A DNA stretch of 64,000 nt from CAIWHR01 sp963709525. Its GTDB lineage: Bacteria > Pseudomonadota > Gammaproteobacteria > Burkholderiales > Casimicrobiaceae. Position 1 is the stretch's first letter, and the number at the start of each line of letters is the position of its first letter. The notes beneath the pieces are model-generated. The model did not search any database. It saw nothing but the letters and a program-made list of their open reading frames with translations, and had not been told where the DNA came from. The position numbers and the translations under genes are program-made. Location of the stretch: assembly GCA_963709525.1 (NCBI GenBank), contig CAVPXB010000016.1:1-64000 (forward strand), read 5' to 3'. Of the stretch, positions 36,216 through 45,574 are shown piece by piece.

Positions 36216-38220
36216 CAGGAGCCATCGACCCGCGTCTGCCGGCTTGCGGCGATGGAAAGTCATCGTCGAGGAAACCGGCACGGCGGTCGGCGGCGGGCTT
36301 GCGAGGATGTGCTTCTTCATCCTGCCGACGACGTGCATTTCGCAGGCCCTGCAATCGAAACGCAGCGTCAGGCGCTCATTGCCGTTGACCAGCGTCATCG
36401 GTTCGGCGCGAACCTGGCCCTGCACGCCGACGACGCCCTTGGCCTGCTTCGGGCAGAGGCTGAACGAGTAGCGCAGGCAGTGCTTGGTGATCATCAGCGA
36501 AACCTCGCCGGCTTCCTCGTGCGCTTCGTAGGCGGCGGCGATCAGCTTGACGCCGTGCCGCTCGTAGAACGCGCGCGCCGCGTGGTTGTAGACGTTGGCG
36601 AGGTAGGACAGCGATGTCCTCGGGATAGGTCGCCGGCGGCGCGGCAGCGGGCCGCCGCTGCGGCCGCCGATAGGCGGCGAGGCGCGCTTCGGCGAGTTGT
36701 GCAACCGCCTCGCGCCGCAGCCGGTTGATCGCCGATACCGGCACGAACCAGGGCTCGCTCCACTCGATCGTTGCACCCAGGAGCTCGAAGTCGGTGTCGC
36801 CAAGGCGGGCGAGGTGCTCGCGCAGCGTCGATTCCGCAGCCAGGGCGTTGCGCGCCGGCAGCTTGTCGCTGTCGAAGTTCGCGGTGGCGCGAATGCCATC
36901 CTCGTCCACGAGGTCGAGCGCGAAAGCCGTCGGCAGTGTCGCTGAAGCGCGCGCGGACACCGATGCGTCGCTCGGCCGATTTGCGGGCGAGCGCCTGTTC
37001 CCAGGCCTGGTCGTGATTGCGGTTGATCGACAGGCCGGGAGTCAGGCCCGGCAGCGTGTCGATGTGCTCGTTCGGCCACAGGCGCCAGAGGGATTCACCG
37101 TCGGCGTCGCCCAGGCGTTGCGCGCGGTTGACCCGCATGCCGACAACGTCGCGCCTGTGAGAAATAGCGCAAGCCCGTCGCCGTTGGCCGGCGTCAGGTT
37201 CGTCCGCAGGTCGAAGGCGTCGGTGCCGATGCGTCTCGACCGTGCCCAGCGGGGTGCCGACGAAGGTCGGCGTGTCGAACGCGCCGATGTCCGCCTGCCG
37301 GCCGTGTGCGAAATAATCGGTGGACGCCGCGGTGGAACGTCTTGTCGGGGTCGGGCGTGAACAGCAGTCGCGCCCGTCCGCTCGAGCCGCGCGCAAGCGC
37401 CGGCCGCTCGTCGAGAATCGCGTCCAGCAACCGGCCGGTAGTGGCCGGTGATGTTCTTGACGTACGCCGCCTCCTTGTAGCGCCCCTCGATCTTGAAGCT
37501 CGTGACGCCGGCGTCGATGAGCGCGCGCAGGTTGGCGCTCTGGTTGTTGTCCTTCATCGACAACAGGTGCTGGTCGAAGGCGACGACGCGGCCCGCTCCG
37601 TCCTGCAGCGTGTAGGGCAGGCGGCAGGCCTGCGAGCAGTCGCCCCGATTGGCGCTGCGGCCCGTGTGCGCGTGGCTGATGTAGCACTGGCCGGAAAAGG
37701 CCACGCAGAGCGCGCCGTGGACGAAATGCTCGATCACCGTGTCGGCCGGCACCGCCGCGCGCACCGCGGCGATCTCGCGCAAAGTGAGCTCGCGCGCCAG
37801 GACGATCTGCGAAAAGCCCGCGTCGGCGAGGAATCGCGCCTTGGCCGGCGTGCGGATGTCGCACTGCGTCGACGCGTGGAGGTCGATCGGCGGCAGGTCG
37901 AGCTCGAGCAGGCCCATGTCCTGGACGATGAGCGCGTCGACGCCGGCGTCGTGGCAGTCCCGGACCAATCGTCGCGCCGGCTCGAGCTCCGCATCGTGCA
38001 GGATGGTATTGAGCGTCACATAGACGCGGGCATGAAAGCGGCGCGCGAAGCTCACCAGGCCCGCGATCTCGCCCACGTCGTTGCTGGCATTGTGTCGCGC
38101 GCCGAACGACGGGCCGCCGATGTACACGGCATCCGCGCCATGCAGGATCGCCTCGCGCCCGATCGCGGCGCTCTTTGCCGGGGCGAGGAGTTCGAGCGTT
38201 TGCGGGGTCGAGCGGAGCAT
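36202..38220 (-). CDS. rlhA: U32-family peptidase-like 23S rRNA hydroxylase (RlhA-type, with DUF3656), frame broken repeatedly
   Basis: The N-terminal U32 domain is clear: 'LELLAPAKSAAIGREAILHG', 'ADAVYIGGPSFGARHNASND', 'VYVTLNTILHDAELEPARRL', and the iron-sulfur Cys region 'CVAFSGQCYISHAHTGRSAN' followed by 'RGDCSQACRLPYTL' and 'SFKIEGRYKEAAYVKNITGHYR'. The C-terminal half ('LFTPDPDKTFHRG', 'INRNHDQAWEQALA', 'ATANFDSDKLPARNALAAES', 'NVYNHAARAFYERHGVKLIA', 'CLRYSFSLCPKQAKG', 'FDCRACEMHVVGRMKKHIL') corresponds to DUF3656 as in E. coli RlhA, which hydroxylates C2501 of 23S rRNA. At least six indels lie between 37440 and 36600. The true stop is unclear; the last frame stays open, and a TGA at 36202-36204 in another frame is taken provisionally. 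Divergent from metY. Confidence 0.82.
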
Positions 38221-38370
38221 CGTGCGCCGACTATAGCGCATCCCTTTGGCTATGAGGATAGAAGCGAAGGTTCTTACGGAATGGCGTGGCGTCTCTCATA
38301 ATTGCCGTCTCGCGGCGCGGCGGAATGTTGCGCCCCCTTGATCAACCATGGACTTCGCGGGTGACCGAAC

Positions 38371-39669
38371 ATGAGCAATCCGAATTGGCATTTTGAAACC
38401 CTGTCGGTGCACGCCGGCTACTCCCCGGATCCGACCACCAGGGCGGTGGCGGTGCCGATCTACCAGACCGCCGCCTACGCTTTCGACAACGCGCAACACG
38501 GCGCGGATCTCTTCGATCTCAAGGTGCCGGGCAACATCTACACCCGCATCATGAATCCGACGCAGGACGTGCTGGAGCAGCGCGTGGCGGCGCTGGAAGG
38601 CGGCATCGCCGCGCTCGCGCTCGCCTCCGGACAGGCGGCGGTCACCTACTCGGTGCTCACCATCGCCGAGGCCGGTGACAACATCGTCGCGTCGAGCGCC
38701 CTCTACGGCGGAACGTACAACCTTTTTGCGCATACGCTGCCGCAATACGGGATCACGACCCGCTTCGCGGATCACCGCGACCCCGACTCGTTCGAGCCGC
38801 TGATCGACGGCCGAACCAAGGCGGTCTTCGTCGAGTCGCTGGGCAATCCGCAGGGCAACGTCACCGATCTCGAGCGCGTCGCTGCCATCGCGCATCGCCA
38901 CGGCGTGCCGCTGATCGTCGACAACACCGTTCCCTCGCCGTACCTTTGCCGGCCGTTCCTGCACGGTGCCGACATCGTCGTGCATTCGCTGACCAAGTAT
39001 CTGGGGGGGCATGGCACCTCGCTCGGCGGCGCCATCGTCGACTCGGGCAAGTTCCCGTGGGCGGCGCACAAGGAGCGCTTTCGCCGCCTCAACGAACCCG
39101 ACGTGAGCTACCACGGCGTCGTCTACACCGAGGCGCTCGGCGCTGCCGCCTACATCGGCCGTGCGCGCGTGGTGCCGCTGCGCAATATCGGCGCGGCCAT
39201 TTCGCCATTCAACGCGTTCCTGATCCTGCAGGGGATCGAAACGCTGGCGCTGCGCATCGATCGCATCAGCGCCAACGCCCTGGCGGTGGCGCGCCACCTC
39301 GAACGGCACCCCAAGGTGGGCTGGGTCAACTACGCCGGCCTGCCCACCCACGCCGACCACGCGCTGGTGCGCAAATACCTGTCCGGCAAGGCGTCGGGCC
39401 TTCTCACCTTCGGCGTCAAGAGCGCGCCGGGCAAGGGACGCGAGGCCGGCGCGCGCTTCCTCGATGCATTGCAGCTTTTCACCCGCCTGGTGAACATCGG
39501 CGATGCGAAGTCGCTGGCTACGCATCCGGCGTCGACGACGCACCGCCAGCTGTCACCCGACGAACTCGTGCGCGCGGGTGTTGCCGAAGACACGGTGCGA
39601 CTCTCGCTGGGCATCGAGCACATCGACGACCTGGTTGCCGACCTCGACCAGGCGCTCGCGGCGGTCTGA
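38371..39669 (+). CDS. metY: O-acetylhomoserine sulfhydrylase/aminocarboxypropyltransferase
   Basis: PLP-dependent Cys/Met metabolism enzyme of 432 residues, forming homocysteine from O-acetylhomoserine and sulfide. Seen: 'ETLSVHAGYSPDPTTRAVAV', 'IYQTAAYAFDNAQHGADLF', 'YTRIMNPTQDVLEQRVAALE', 'NPQGNVTDLERVAAIAHRHG', and the PLP-binding Lys in 'ADIVVHSLTKYLGGHGTSLG'. The C-terminal end has 'RLVNIGDAKSLATHPASTTH', typical of the MetY branch rather than MetB. Intact. It is divergent from rlhA with 150 bases between; no SAM riboswitch was recognised there. The convergent lptG ends three bases downstream. Confidence 0.95.
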   Translation: MSNPNWHFETLSVHAGYSPDPTTRAVAVPIYQTAAYAFDNAQHGADLFDLKVPGNIYTRIMNPTQDVLEQRVAALEGGIAALALASGQAAVTYSVLTIAEAGDNIVASSALYGGTYNLFAHTLPQYGITTRFADHRDPDSFEPLIDGRTKAVFVESLGNPQGNVTDLERVAAIAHRHGVPLIVDNTVPSPYLCRPFLHGADIVVHSLTKYLGGHGTSLGGAIVDSGKFPWAAHKERFRRLNEPDVSYHGVVYTEALGAAAYIGRARVVPLRNIGAAISPFNAFLILQGIETLALRIDRISANALAVARHLERHPKVGWVNYAGLPTHADHALVRKYLSGKASGLLTFGVKSAPGKGREAGARFLDALQLFTRLVNIGDAKSLATHPASTTHRQLSPDELVRAGVAEDTVRLSLGIEHIDDLVADLDQALAAV

Positions 39670-39672
39670 TCG

Positions 39673-40755
39673 TCAGCGTCGCTCGAGCCAGTAAAGCATC
39701 GATGCCGACAGGCCGAGAAACACAGCGAGCGGAAACAGCGCCGAGAACAGCGGGGGCCAGTCGTTCAGAACCCCCAGATACGAAAACAGCCGGCCGACGA
39801 GGAAGAAAGTGAGGCCGAGCATGGTTCCGGCGAAGATGCGGAAGCCGATCCCGCCCTGCCGCCGTTGGAAATGGGCGAAGGGCAGGGCGAGGATCATCAT
39901 CACGATGACGGCGGCCGGATAGAACACCTTGTTCCAGAACGCGATCTCGAAGCGCGAGGTCTTCTGGGTGCTCTGGTTCAGCAGCCGCGTGTTGTCCCAC
40001 AGCGTGCCGAGCTCGAGTTTTTCCGGGGCGACCTGGTAGACCGTGAGCAGCGAGGGGCGAAGGATGGTCTGCCATTCCCACGTCGGCAGGTGCTGCTGCC
40101 GGATGCGGTCGACCGAGAGCTCGGTCGTGTCGACGCCGGTGAGTTCCCACCGGCCGGCCGAAGTGAAGCGTCCGGACTCGGCGAGGCGGATGGTCGTAAG
40201 CCGAAGGTCTGGATCGAATTCGTAGATGCGCACGCCGATCAGCGTCATGTCGGCGAGCACGCTGCGGATATTGACGAAGCTCCGGTCCTGCTTGAACCAG
40301 AAGCCCGAGGTGAACTGCTGCGCCACGACCTTCGCCGTGTCGCCGCTGGCCGCGGCCTTGACCTGCCGGGCGAGGCGCTCCGCGGGAGGGGCGACGAACT
40401 CGCCGGCGAGAAAGGTGACCAGCGCCAGCGGAATCCCCACCCGCACCAGCGCCCAGGTCACCTGCAGCTGCGACGCGCCCGATGCCCGCATGACCGTGTA
40501 CTCCGAGCTGGCGACCAGCTGCGCAATCGCGAACAGTGTGCCGATCAATGCCGCCACCGGAAACAGCTCGTACATCCGCGACGGGAGTTGCAGCGCGACG
40601 TAGAGAAGTGCCGTCGTGATCGTGTAATCGGCCTTGCCGACGTTGCCCAGCTCGGCGATGAGGTCGAAGAACGCGAACAGCATGATCAGCGCCATGAAGA
40701 TCAGCAGGATCGCATACAGGACTTCGCGGCCGATGTAGCGGGTAAGCGTTCTCAC
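39673..40755 (-). CDS. lptG: LPS export ABC transporter permease LptG
   Basis: A 360-residue permease of the LptB2FG complex that extracts lipopolysaccharide from the inner membrane. Membrane helices 1-3 ('YIGREVLYAILLIFMALIML', 'LLYVALQLPSRMYELFPVAA', 'ALIGTLFAIAQLVASSEYTV' with the coupling 'MRASGASQ'), a periplasmic beta-jellyroll, then three C-terminal helices ending 'LSASMLYWLERR'. The GTG at 40755 overlaps the lptF TGA (GTGA), so the genes are coupled. Intact. Confidence 0.95.
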   Translation of the reverse strand: MRTLTRYIGREVLYAILLIFMALIMLFAFFDLIAELGNVGKADYTITTALLYVALQLPSRMYELFPVAALIGTLFAIAQLVASSEYTVMRASGASQLQVTWALVRVGIPLALVTFLAGEFVAPPAERLARQVKAAASGDTAKVVAQQFTSGFWFKQDRSFVNIRSVLADMTLIGVRIYEFDPDLRLTTIRLAESGRFTSAGRWELTGVDTTELSVDRIRQQHLPTWEWQTILRPSLLTVYQVAPEKLELGTLWDNTRLLNQSTQKTSRFEIAFWNKVFYPAAVIVMMILALPFAHFQRRQGGIGFRIFAGTMLGLTFFLVGRLFSYLGVLNDWPPLFSALFPLAVFLGLSASMLYWLERR

Positions 40756-41849
40756 TGGGCCGTCCGGGTATCGTTGCTGCGCCAGCGCAGGCCCAGCGCA
40801 GCGAGCTGGTGGCCGAAGAGCAGAACGACGACGACGATGGCGACCAGGTGCGGCAACGCGAGCCCGATCCAGAAATCGAGCTTGCCCTGGGCGATGAAGC
40901 TCTGCACGATGTTGAGACAGTTGCTGTACAGCATGTAGACGAATGCGGCCGCGATGAGGTTGAACGAGCGGCCCATCCGCGGATTGACGTAGGCGAGCGG
41001 GATCGCGAGCAGCGTCAACACCAGCGCCGAAATCGGGACCGACAACCGCCAGAAGAGCTCGGCACGTTCGACGCGACCCTCGGCGAGGAGCAGCGCCGCT
41101 GTCGGGATCGATTTGGTCGAGGCGGGCAGCGCGCGCATCTCGGCCGGCTCGATGCGCTTGCCGAGCTTCTCGAACTCGACGACGCGGAAATCGGCGGATC
41201 CGGGCTTGCCTTCGTAACGGCGACCTTCGTTCAGCACGATGAAGCGATCGCCGTTTTTCGCGTCCTCGAGCTTGCCGGAGCGCGCCACCGTCGTCACTTC
41301 CTTGCCTTCCTCGATCGAGTGCAGGTAGACGTTGCGAATCGTGCCGTCGAAGGTATTGATGCTTTCGACGAAGACGACGAGTTTGGCGCGACGGAACTCG
41401 CGAAAGAGCCCCGGGGTGATCAGGGCAAGCTCGTCGCGGGATTCGAGCTGGCGCTCGTATTCGAGCCGGCGCTGGTCGGCCCACGGCGAGAGGAAAAGCG
41501 ACAGCGCGACGATGGCGATGAGAAACGGCGCCGCGAACGCCAGGATGGGGCGGATCCACTGCGCGAGGCTCTGGCCGGAGGTGAACCAGACGATCATCTC
41601 GCTGTCGCGGTACCAGCGCGTGAGCGTGAGCAGCACCGTCAGGAACAAGGTCACGGAAAGCAGGATGTTGAAATAGAACATCGCGCCGAAACCGAGCAGC
41701 GTCAACACGCCCTCGGGCGCGACGGTGCCCCCCGCCGCGCGCGCGAGCAGCTTCAGGACCAGGTTCGTGAACAGGATGGCGAGCAGCACCAGAAACAGCC
41801 CCAGGGCGGTGGCCGTCAGCTCGCGCACCAGGCTGCGCCGAAAAATCAT
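40752..41849 (-). CDS. lptF: LPS export ABC transporter permease LptF
   Basis: A 365-residue partner of LptG: 'MIFRRSLVRELTATALGLFL', 'YFNILLSVTLFLTVLLTLTR', 'WYRDSEMIVWFTSGQSLAQW' (coupling helix), 'NVYLHSIEEGKEVTTVARSG' in the periplasmic domain, and C-terminal helices 'IPLAYVNPRMGRSFNLIAAA' with 'YMLYSNCLNIVQSFIAQGKL'. Intact. Divergent from pepA with about 250 bases between, the usual order in beta- and gammaproteobacteria. Confidence 0.96.
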   Translation of the reverse strand: MIFRRSLVRELTATALGLFLVLLAILFTNLVLKLLARAAGGTVAPEGVLTLLGFGAMFYFNILLSVTLFLTVLLTLTRWYRDSEMIVWFTSGQSLAQWIRPILAFAAPFLIAIVALSLFLSPWADQRRLEYERQLESRDELALITPGLFREFRRAKLVVFVESINTFDGTIRNVYLHSIEEGKEVTTVARSGKLEDAKNGDRFIVLNEGRRYEGKPGSADFRVVEFEKLGKRIEPAEMRALPASTKSIPTAALLLAEGRVERAELFWRLSVPISALVLTLLAIPLAYVNPRMGRSFNLIAAAFVYMLYSNCLNIVQSFIAQGKLDFWIGLALPHLVAIVVVVLLFGHQLAALGLRWRSNDTRTAQ

Positions 41850-41864
41850 GGATTCGGAAGAATT

Positions 41865-41894
41865 TTGACTTTTTCGGGGTTTTTTGCCGATAAT
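41865..41894 (+). promoter_or_regulatory. Probable sigma70 promoter of pepA
   Basis: TTGACT (41865-41870) and GATAAT (41889-41894) with an 18-base spacer, about 200 bases before the pepA ATG and just outside the divergent lptF start. One mismatch in each hexamer. Confidence 0.6.
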
Positions 41895-42096
41895 GCGGCG
41901 TCAACGACGTTACAGACGCTTGAAAAACTGCTCCGGGGGCCAGCTGCGCTGTTGTCCGGGTGCTCGAAATCCGCTTGTGCCACTCTGTACGCTCCGGTTG
42001 TTCGCGCCCCCAAGCCCGACATTGCGCCCTCCGCGCGACTTTTTTGAACCGCCTGTTTAAGACAAGAAAAGCAACTTTCGGAGGCACCGGAACGCG

Positions 42097-43611
42097 ATGG
42101 AATTTACCATAAAAAGCGGCAGTCCCGAGAAGCAGCGCAGCGCGTGCGTCGTCGTGGGCATTTTCGACAATCGCAAGCTGTCGCTGTCGGCCGAACTCGT
42201 CGATCGTGCTTCCAACGGCTACATCAGCGAAATCATCCGGCGTGGCGATATGGAGGGCAAGCTCGGTGCCACGCTGCTGCTGCATAACGTTCGCGGCACG
42301 CTGGCCGACCGCGTCCTGCTCATCGGGCTGGGGAAGGAGCGCGATTTCCGCGACAAGGAGTTTCGCTCCGCGGTGAAGTCCGCCGTCAAGCTGCTGAACG
42401 AGACCGGCTCGTACGAGGCGGTGATCTACCTGACCGAGGAAAAGGTCAAGCGGCGCGAGGTCGCATGGCGGGTCGAGCACGCCGTCGTCGTGGCGATGGA
42501 GGCGGTCTACCGCTTCGACCAGATGAAGAGCGAGCGGTCCGAGGTGCGACGGCCGCTGCGCAAACTCACGCTGTCGGTGCCGCAACGCTCCGACCTTACC
42601 GACGGCGAGGCAGCGGCGGCGCGCGGGCTGGCGATCGCGCACGGGATGGATCTCGCCCGCGATCTCGGCAACCTGCCCGGCAACTACTGCACGCCCAGGT
42701 ACCTGGGCGAGCGCGCGCTCGAACTCGCGAAGGAGTACCCCGAACTCAAGGTCACGGTGCTGGAGCGCAAGGAGATCGAGGCGCTCGGGATGGGGTCGTT
42801 CCTCTCGGTCACCAACGGCAGTGACGAGCCGCCCCGTTTCATCGTCTTCGAATACAACCCCGCGCAGAAAAAGACCAAACCGCTGGTGCTCGTCGGCAAG
42901 GGAATCACGTTTGATACCGGTGGCATATCGATCAAACCTGCTGCCGAAATGGACCACATGAAATTCGACATGTGCGGCGCTGCCAGCGTTTTTGGCACGC
43001 TGCGCGCCATCGCCGAGCTGAAGTCGAAGGTCAATATCGTCGGTCTGGTCGCGGCCTGCGAGAACATGCCCTCGGGTCGTGCGACCAAGCCGGGCGACGT
43101 CGTCAAGAGCATGTCCGGGCAGACGATCGAAGTGCTCAATACCGATGCCGAAGGCCGGCTGATCCTCGCCGACGCGCTCACCTACGCCGAGCGCTACGAA
43201 CCCGAAGCAGTCGTCGATATTGCCACGCTGACCGGGGCGATGGTGATCGCGCTGGGACATGTGGCCACCGGCGTGTTCAGCAACAACGACGCCCTGGCCC
43301 GGGCGCTGGTCGCCGCCGGCGACGACGCCTTCGATCGCGGCTGGCAGCTGCCGCTCTGGGATGACTACCAGGAGGGATTGCGCAGCAATTTTGCCGATTT
43401 CGCCAACGTCGCGGGCCGTCCGGGCGGGAGCATCACCGCGGCCTGCTTCCTGTCGCGGTTCGCCAAGAAATTCGACTGGGCGCATCTCGATATCGCGGGC
43501 ACCGCCTGGATCGAGGGCAAGGAAAAAAGCGCCACCGGCCGCCCGGTGCCCCTGCTGACCACCTGGGTGATGGCGCACGAGACGGCCGCCGGGCAATCGA
43601 GCGCCGGGTGA
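42097..43611 (+). CDS. pepA: Leucyl aminopeptidase
   Basis: M17-family dizinc aminopeptidase of 504 residues. An N-terminal macro-like domain is followed by the catalytic domain: 'KPLVLVGKGITFDTGGISIK' (Lys and Asp ligands), 'MDHMKFDMCGAASVFGTLRA', and the signature 'VLNTDAEGRLILADALTYAE'. The C-terminal end has 'FANVAGRPGGSITAACFLSR' and 'WAHLDIAGTAWIEGKEKSAT'. In E. coli the same protein also binds DNA in Xer recombination. GGAGG lies about 15 bases upstream of the ATG. Intact. First gene of pepA-holC-DUF2486. Confidence 0.97.
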   Translation: MEFTIKSGSPEKQRSACVVVGIFDNRKLSLSAELVDRASNGYISEIIRRGDMEGKLGATLLLHNVRGTLADRVLLIGLGKERDFRDKEFRSAVKSAVKLLNETGSYEAVIYLTEEKVKRREVAWRVEHAVVVAMEAVYRFDQMKSERSEVRRPLRKLTLSVPQRSDLTDGEAAAARGLAIAHGMDLARDLGNLPGNYCTPRYLGERALELAKEYPELKVTVLERKEIEALGMGSFLSVTNGSDEPPRFIVFEYNPAQKKTKPLVLVGKGITFDTGGISIKPAAEMDHMKFDMCGAASVFGTLRAIAELKSKVNIVGLVAACENMPSGRATKPGDVVKSMSGQTIEVLNTDAEGRLILADALTYAERYEPEAVVDIATLTGAMVIALGHVATGVFSNNDALARALVAAGDDAFDRGWQLPLWDDYQEGLRSNFADFANVAGRPGGSITAACFLSRFAKKFDWAHLDIAGTAWIEGKEKSATGRPVPLLTTWVMAHETAAGQSSAG

Positions 43612-43651
43612 TGCCTTCAGAGCGCGTCTTGTGGCATTCGAGCGAAGCGCG

Positions 43652-44077
43652 ATGACGTCGATCGATTTCTACACGCACTGCACCGACCGCTACGACGTGG
43701 CGGCGCGGCTGGTGGCGAAGGCCTTCGCCGCGCACGGCAGCGTGCGCGTGCTGACCGCGGACGAGGCGGCCACTGCCGACTTCGATCGCAGGTTGTGGAC
43801 GGCGCCCGCCATCGGCTTTCTTCCGCATTGTCGGCTGTCAGGAGCGTTGGCTTCGGAGACGCCGATCCTCGTCGACCACGTCCTCGAACACCAGGGGGTT
43901 GCCCACGTCCTGATCAACCTGCACTCCTCACCGCCGCCGTTCTTTTCGCGCTTCGAGCGCCTGGTGGAGATCGTGAGCGCCGACGACGAAGACGTCGCGG
44001 CCGGGCGGGAGCGCTGGAAGTTCTACAAGGCGCGGGGTTACGAGATGCGGCAGCACAGCCTCGCGGCGAAAGCTTAG
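43652..44077 (+). CDS. holC: DNA polymerase III chi subunit
   Basis: A 141-residue HolC: 'MTSIDFYTHCTDRYDVAARL', 'VAKAFAAHGSVRVLTADEAA', 'LWTAPAIGFLPHCRLS', 'HVLINLHSSPPPFFSRFERL', and 'RERWKFYKARGYEM' near the C terminus. Chi joins the clamp loader to SSB. It follows pepA by 40 bases, the classic pepA-holC pairing. The ATG at 43652 is chosen because it begins the family domain. Intact. Confidence 0.94.
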   Translation: MTSIDFYTHCTDRYDVAARLVAKAFAAHGSVRVLTADEAATADFDRRLWTAPAIGFLPHCRLSGALASETPILVDHVLEHQGVAHVLINLHSSPPPFFSRFERLVEIVSADDEDVAAGRERWKFYKARGYEMRQHSLAAKA

Positions 44078-44080
44078 CCC

Positions 44081-45035
44081 ATGCCGACGGCTCGCGAACT
44101 CCTGGAGCAGGCCGACGCGCTGATGCGCCGCAATCGCGTGCGCGACGAGCCGCCGCCCGCCCCCCCGCCGGTCGCTGACGAAGAGATTCCGGAACCGGCC
44201 GAAGAACCGAGCGAGGTGGTGCCTGCCGCGGTGGCGGCCACGCCGGCGGAGCCAATGCCGCGGCGCGAAGCGCTGGCGCGTGAGCTGCTGGGACCGCCAC
44301 CCGCGTCGTATCCCTTGCCGGCGTCGCCGCCGGTCATCGCCACGCTCGACGACATTCCCGAACTCACCGATATCGTCGAGGAGATCGAGGCGCCATCGAT
44401 GCTCGACGTCGCCGGTGATTTCGACCTCGGCGAGCCATCGGTGTTCATGGAGTCCGGCCACGGCGAGGTGAGCATCCTCGGCCCATGGCCGGAGCCTCCC
44501 CCCGTGGAGACGGCGCGGAGCGCCGAGGCGTTCGGCGAGTCGGCCGCGGCGGATGCGGAAGCGCGCGCGACCGACGCAGTCGAAATCGGGATCCTGCATG
44601 TCTCCCCCGAGTTGCTGGACGACGATGCGGTCGACGGTTTGCCCGTCGACGCTCAAGACGGATCTCAGTACCCCGGTCTGGGTGGACGATGGTGTCGCGG
44701 CCGAACCGCCGCTTCCGCCCGCGTCGAATGCCGCGGAGTTTTCCGAGCCGGGTACGGTGTTGGCGGAACCTGTGCCCGAGGCGGGGGACGCCGCCGATGC
44801 TCGCTGGGGCCAGATCGCCGAGGAAATTCGGATGCAGGTGCTGCAACGCATCGACATCTTTACCGACACGGGGCTGCAGGAGCAGCTCGCGCTGCGATTG
44901 CAGCCGATTGTCGATCGCGCGAGTGCCGACCTGGTGTCGACGATCAATCAACAGGTAGGCCAGCTTCTGCGCGCGTATGTTGCCGAGGCGATCGAGCGTG
45001 AGATCGAGCAATGGCGCGCGGACAATCGCCCCTGA
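44081..45035 (+). CDS. DUF2486 family protein, frame broken once
   Basis: Starts three bases after holC. The N-terminal half is acidic and Pro/Ala-rich ('MPTARELLEQADALMRRNRV', 'DDIPELTDIVEEIEAPS', 'EIGILHVSPELLDDDAV') and probably disordered. The C-terminal helical part, 'WGQIAEEIRMQVLQRIDIFT', 'DTGLQEQLALRLQPIVDRAS' and 'LVSTINQQVGQLLRAYVAEA', is the conserved DUF2486 core. A one-base break lies near 44640-44660 ('LPVDAQDG' versus 'CPSTLKTDLSTPVWVDDGVA'). DUF2486 is a betaproteobacterial family normally between holC and valS; its role is unknown, but the location hints at a link to replication or aminoacylation loci. Confidence 0.82.
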
Positions 45036-45083
45036 CATGACGCGACCCGGAACCTTGCCAAGCGCTGCGCCCGTGTCGTGCGC

Positions 45084-45548
45084 ATGATCAAGCGGGTGTC
45101 GCAATCCGCTGTCGACCGGGCTGACGTCGCGCGGGCGATCATCGTCGGACGGGGTGCGCGCGCGACGCGCGCCCGCATCGACGTGCTGACGACGTTGCTG
45201 GCAGCCCGGGAAGCGCTCACCCACCACGACATCGAGCAGCGACTGACGCGCGGTCATGATGTTGACCGGGTTACACTCTACCGGGTGCTCGACTGGCTGT
45301 TAGAACAGGGGCTTGCGCACAAGCTCGCGGGCGACGACCGCGTCTGGCGGTTTTCTGCCGGCGGACAGCGCGACACCGGCAGTGGCAAGCGTCCCGGTCA
45401 TGCCCATGCGCACTTTCACTGCAGCGAATGCGGCAAGGTCGTGTGCCTGGACGAAGCGAGGCTGCCGGCCATTCCCCTGCCCGAAGGCTTTCTCGGGCGC
45501 GAAGTCGAGGTGATGATCAAGGGCAGCTGCGACGAGTGCGCGCGCTGA
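45084..45548 (+). CDS. Fur-family metalloregulator (Zur-like)
   Basis: A 154-residue Fur-type repressor. Winged helix: 'ATRARIDVLTTLLAAREALT', 'HHDIEQRLTRGHDVDRVTLY', 'RVLDWLLEQGLAHKLAGDDR'. The dimerisation/metal domain shows 'HAHAHFHCSECGKVVCLDEA' and a second Cys pair in 'GSCDECAR' at the extreme C terminus, the structural zinc C4 site. Whether it senses zinc or iron cannot be told from sequence, but the neighbours include a zinc-starvation-type ABC system and feoAB. The start (ATG 45084, or GTG 45078) has no strong binding site. kduI follows after 26 bases. Confidence 0.82.
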   Translation: MIKRVSQSAVDRADVARAIIVGRGARATRARIDVLTTLLAAREALTHHDIEQRLTRGHDVDRVTLYRVLDWLLEQGLAHKLAGDDRVWRFSAGGQRDTGSGKRPGHAHAHFHCSECGKVVCLDEARLPAIPLPEGFLGREVEVMIKGSCDECAR

Positions 45549-45574
45549 CCGCCAACTTCCGAAGAGGACCGTCC

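Noticed and set aside
38241..38370. SAM or SAH riboswitch upstream of metY
   Set aside because: I saw no match to the conserved cores of known SAM or SAH riboswitches in the 150-base gap; absence is by eye only.
39673..43596. 1307-codon minus-strand open frame
   Set aside because: Only its 3' part is real (lptG). The rest runs antisense to pepA and in another frame of lptF and has no protein-like composition.
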